Positions 60,044-64,000 of a DNA stretch of 64,000 bases are shown piece after piece. Where the stretch lies: the NCBI RefSeq assembly GCF_003672135.1, contig NC_039518.1, positions 5,397,138-5,461,137 on the forward strand, written 5' to 3'. Below the pieces are notes generated by a model that was given only the letters and a program-made list of their open reading frames with translations, did no database searches and was not told the origin of the DNA. The stretch is from Ooceraea biroi (lineage: Eukaryota; Arthropoda; Insecta; Hymenoptera; Formicidae). How positions within the stretch are numbered: position 1 is the stretch's first letter; the number at the start of each line of letters is the position of its first letter. The translations under genes and the position numbers were made by a program.

Positions 60044-63021
60044 CACACCCACAGAAAAGATTTCTGGACTTAATGCTACTACTCTTTAATCTATCATAAA
60101 ATAACATCGCTATAGCGACAATCATATTTATTATTGAAAAGAAGCATATTTTAATCTCGAATAGAAAATTCGAAAATCTAGATTTAAATAATCTTCGTGC
60201 TATCTCATTAATTTTCTCAGAAGGATCTAGATACAAATTTCTAGCAAGTTCAAAATATTCTTGATTTAAGATCTAAAAGACATCTTATTCTATTCTTCTA
60301 AGAGAATTTGTAGAATCTGCACAAAACGGTCAATATTTATGTGTTGCAATCGAAAACCGGGAAAGTGTTTCTGTTATTTACAATGACTAAGTGCAATACT
60401 CTACAAGAAATATTAAAAGGTATGGAAATGTCTTATCTCGAATCTTATTTCTTAAGTAGGTATATTGTATATACTTACTTACATTTCCATATCTTTTAAT
60501 ATTTCTTGTAGAGAATTGCACTTATTCATTGTAAATAACAGAAACACTTTCCCGATTTTCGATTGCAACACATAAATATTGGCCGTTTTATCCGAATGAA
60601 GGACGCAGAAGCGCCGAGTCGACGAGCGACTGCGAGAAAATGATGCGTCGACATCGACAAAGTCTACTATAAAGTGGCGCTAATATCAAATTATTCTACA
60701 TACAAGAATATATAAGCATAAATGTGTACATGTTACTCTTGTCTCAAGACAGTAAGACGATCGTATTTAATTCGAGAGAGAAGAATAGAAATTACTGATT
60801 TAAATTAAAAATTGTTTGATTTTCATATTTTTTATACTTGTAATGCGATTAAATTAGTCAAGAATATTTTTCGTCTTGTTATCAGAAATCCTTTCTGAGG
60901 GTGCACGGATTAATCGCGATGTAATCATTGATTATCACTTGGCCTTCCATTTTCATACTTACCATTGGCATCGATCATAACTCCAAGCTTGTTTGATTAA
61001 ACTGTTTTGTCCTCCTGTTTTGTTTAGACATAGTTTACGCGATTACGTGACCAGTGTCTTTTATAACTGGTACACGACGATTGTCAATCCTCTCGCTACA
61101 CCCACAGAAAAGATTTCTGGACTTAATGCTACTACTCTTTAATCTATCATAAAATAACATCGCTATAGCGACAATCATATTTATTATTGAAAAGAAGCAT
61201 ATTTTAATCTCGAATAGAAAATTCGAAAATCTAGATTCAAATAATCTTCGTGCTATCTCATTAATTTTCTCAGAAGGATTTAGATACAAATTTCTAGCAA
61301 GTTCAAAATATTCTCGATTTAAGAATATTGTGAGATCTAAAAGACATCTTATTCTATTCTTCTAAGAGAATTTGTAGAATCTGCACAAAACGGTCAATAT
61401 TTATGTGTTGCAATCGAAAACCGGGAAAGTGTTTCTGTTATTTACAATGAATAAGTGCAATACTCTACAAGAAATATTAAAAGGTATGGAAATGTCTTAT
61501 CTCGAATCTTATTTCTCAAGTAGGTATATTGTATATACTTACTTACATTTCCATATCTTTTAATATTTCTTGTAGAGAATTGCACTTATTCATTGTGAAT
61601 AATAGAAACACTTTCCCGATTTTCGATTGCAACACATAAATATTGGCCGTTTTATCCGAATGAAGGACGCAGAAGCGCCGAGTCGACGAGCGACTGCGAG
61701 AAAATGATGCGTCGACATCGACAAAGTCTACTATAAAGTGGCGCTAATATCAAATTATTCTACATACAAGAATATATAAGCATAAATTTGTATATGTTAC
61801 TCTTGTCTCAAGACAGTAAGACGATCTTATTTAATTCGAGAGAGAAGAATCGAAATTACTGATTTAAATTAAAAATTGTTTGATTTTCATATTTTTTATA
61901 CTTGTAATGCCATTAAATTAGTCAAGAATATTTTTCGTCTTGTTATCAGAAATCCTTTCTGAGGGTGCACGGATTAATCGCGATGTAATCATTGATTATC
62001 ACTTGGCCTTCCATTTTCATACTTACCATTGGCATCGATCATAACTCCAAGCTTGTTTGATTAAACTGTTTTGTCCTCCTGTTTTGTTTAGACATAGTTT
62101 ACGCGATTACGTGACCAGTGTCTTTTATAACTGGTACACGACGATTGTCATCCCTCTCGCTACACCCACAGAAAAGGTTTCTGGACTTAATGCTACTACT
62201 CTTTAATCTATCATAAAATAACATCGCTATAGCGACAATCATATTTATTATTGAAAAGAAGCATATTTTAATCTCGAATAGAAAATTCGAAAATCTAGAT
62301 TCAAATAATCTTCGTGCTATCTCATTAATTTTCTCACAAGGATTTAGATACAAATTTCTAGCAAGTTCAAAATATTCTCGATTTAAGAATATTGTGAGAT
62401 CTAAAAGACATCTTATTCTATTCTTCTAAGAGAATTTGTAGAATCTGCACAAAACGGTCAATATTTATGTGTTGCAATCGAAAACCGGGAAAGTGTTTCT
62501 GTTATTTACAATGAATAAGTGCAATACTCTACAAGAAATATTAAAAGGTATGGAAATGTCTTATCTCGAATCTTATTTCTTAAGTAGGTATATTGTATAT
62601 ACTTACTTACATTTCCATATCTTTTAATATTTCTTGTAGAGTATTGCACTTATTCATTGTAAATCTTTCCCGATTTTCGATTGCAACATAAATATTGGCT
62701 GTTTTATCCGAATAAAGGACGCAGAAGCGCCGAGTCGACGAGCGACCGTGAGAAAATGATGCGTCGACATCGACAAAGCCTACTATAAAGTGGCGCTAAT
62801 ATCAAATTATTCTACATACAAGAATATATAAGCATAAATGTGTACATGTTACTCTTGTCTCAAGACAGTAAGACGATCTTATTTAATTCGAGAGAGAAGA
62901 ATAGAAATTACTGATGTAAATAAAAAAGTGTTTAATTTTCATATTTTTTATACTTGTAATACGATTAAATTAGTCAAGAATACTTTTCGTCTTGTTATCA
63001 GAAATCCTTTCTGAGGGTGCA
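60044..63021 (+). mobile_element. array C3: three CACCC elements with two type-B spacers
   Basis: Elements are at 60046-60903, 61099-61967 and 62163-63019. Spacers are at 60904-61098 and 61968-62162, both 195 bp. CA lies outside both edges (60044-60045 and 63020-63021). In the middle element the palindromic core has 109-base arms at 61387-61495 and 61545-61653 around a 49-base loop. The third element has lost part of one arm. Confidence 0.88.
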
Positions 63022-64000
63022 GAGTGAGCCACGTTTTGAGTCATCCATTACGAGATTCAGAGCTTCGCGAAGAGCACGCTCGTATCCCGACTACGTGTCC
63101 ACGTGCATGAGGATATCCCGCAAACATTACAATTTTTTACAGAATTATTTAACGTCGGGCATTTACTCCGTTTTAGGTATCTCCAGTCCGCGTAATCGGG
63201 ATTTCTTACTTATTAACGTGTCGTTCGCGCTGTTAAAGGCTGTTCACTTTAATATGCAAACGTCGGGGTGCTCACGCCTCTGCGCAAAATATGCTAATAT
63301 GTATACGATGGTCTCGGCAACGTAGTAAGCAGATAAACGGAATGACACGGGTGCACCGCGTTCTGACCGTCTCGGAAAATGTGTTTACAGCGTGTTAGGC
63401 GGTCGATCACGCGTCACTGATGCGCAGAGGCGCCGCGGTGCCTTCGTTCTTTGACGTCCCATTATGCAAAATCGTCTTCCATGTCGTACCTGACGCCAAA
63501 TGCCGAACGACGCGTGGACGATTTGACGTGAATTCACGCTGATGACGCCGCGGGCGACCGCCAGGCAAAATACTGCCCATCAACGACGAACGCCGGGATA
63601 CGAAGATTGAAAAAGAACGAAACCGAACACAGCCGGTTAGCGTTAGTTGAAAAAAACGCAAAATTGTGCAAGATACTTGCCAACGTAACGCGTAATCTGC
63701 CCGCTAATGTGAAATTAGTGACATAATTTGCTGAATCATTCATCGATTGAACGGAAAGGTATCGTTATCAAAATTATGCGTTACGGTTACTTGAACTTTA
63801 AAAGTTTGAACGCTCTCGTCAGTCGGACTCAGAAAGTAAACATAATTCTTGATTCAGCTTTACATTTAGAAGGAATGTATAAAATTTTTGCAAAAACGGA
63901 ATATAAAATCGGTATTGCTCGGAAGGATATTTTCAAAGTTTCGTTATTTTTCGTAGGAAACTTGGAAACACGAATCAACTCTGAAAAATCAGCTCTCTCA
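63022..64000. other. DNA without a recognisable gene
   Basis: Frames at 63017-63743 are short, overlap on both strands and are unrecognised. Confidence 0.5.

Noticed and set aside
56500..62353. A repeated 84-residue frame with a hydrophobic stretch (MYLNP...) in the C arrays
   Set aside because: It runs from element into the type-B spacer and is conserved only through recent tandem copying. Where the spacer differs (C1 type A), the end changes. No start context or family supports a gene.

Overview
This window is eukaryotic, almost certainly insect and most likely an ant or other hymenopteran. It is AT-rich, full of microsatellites, and packed with several mariner families and TTAA-targeting elements. 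The one host coding exon I recognise is a spliced piece of membralin (TMEM259) on the minus strand at 44721-44853, with canonical splice sites on both sides. I found no neighbouring membralin exon, so much of the window may be intron of that gene (inference). Names such as MarA, MarIII, MarIV, MarV, T, C, DL and DR are my own labels.

Layout. 445-2946: a TTAA-flanked DNA transposon with a Kolobok/Mutator-like transposase remnant, interrupted by a mariner (MarA). 5641-9734 (minus, DL): a three-unit array of a DD41D mariner-like element, itself interrupted by another mariner (MarIII). 12458-15760 (T1) and 41033-44478 (T2): arrays of a TTAA-flanked foldback element alternating with a 134-bp spacer. 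17735-20313: two MarA copies head to tail. 20360-22264: a TA-flanked terminal-inverted-repeat element containing a solo LTR. 23420-28146 (plus, DR): a four-unit array of the DD41D element, inverted relative to DL. 30348-33785: about five copies of a 695-bp non-coding tandem repeat. 35419-39491 (C1), 55830-58788 (C2, inverted) and 60044-63021 (C3): arrays of a CACCC...GGGTG element with fixed-length spacers. 45798-47974: a truncated mariner end, a small MITE and a nearly intact mariner (MarIV). 48196-50244: a long-inverted-repeat element split by a second MarIII. 51788-55211: a mariner (MarV) with a complete 339-residue transposase, followed by two 5'-truncated tandem copies.

The striking theme is that unrelated DNA transposons are organised as short tandem arrays whose borders coincide with target-site duplications. 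In the T and C families, captured non-element DNA of exactly constant length (134, 195 or 245 bp) sits between the element copies and travels with them. I read these as multimeric composite elements moved by outer-end recognition, by unequal exchange, or by both. The remaining single-copy DNA shows no other gene I can name.
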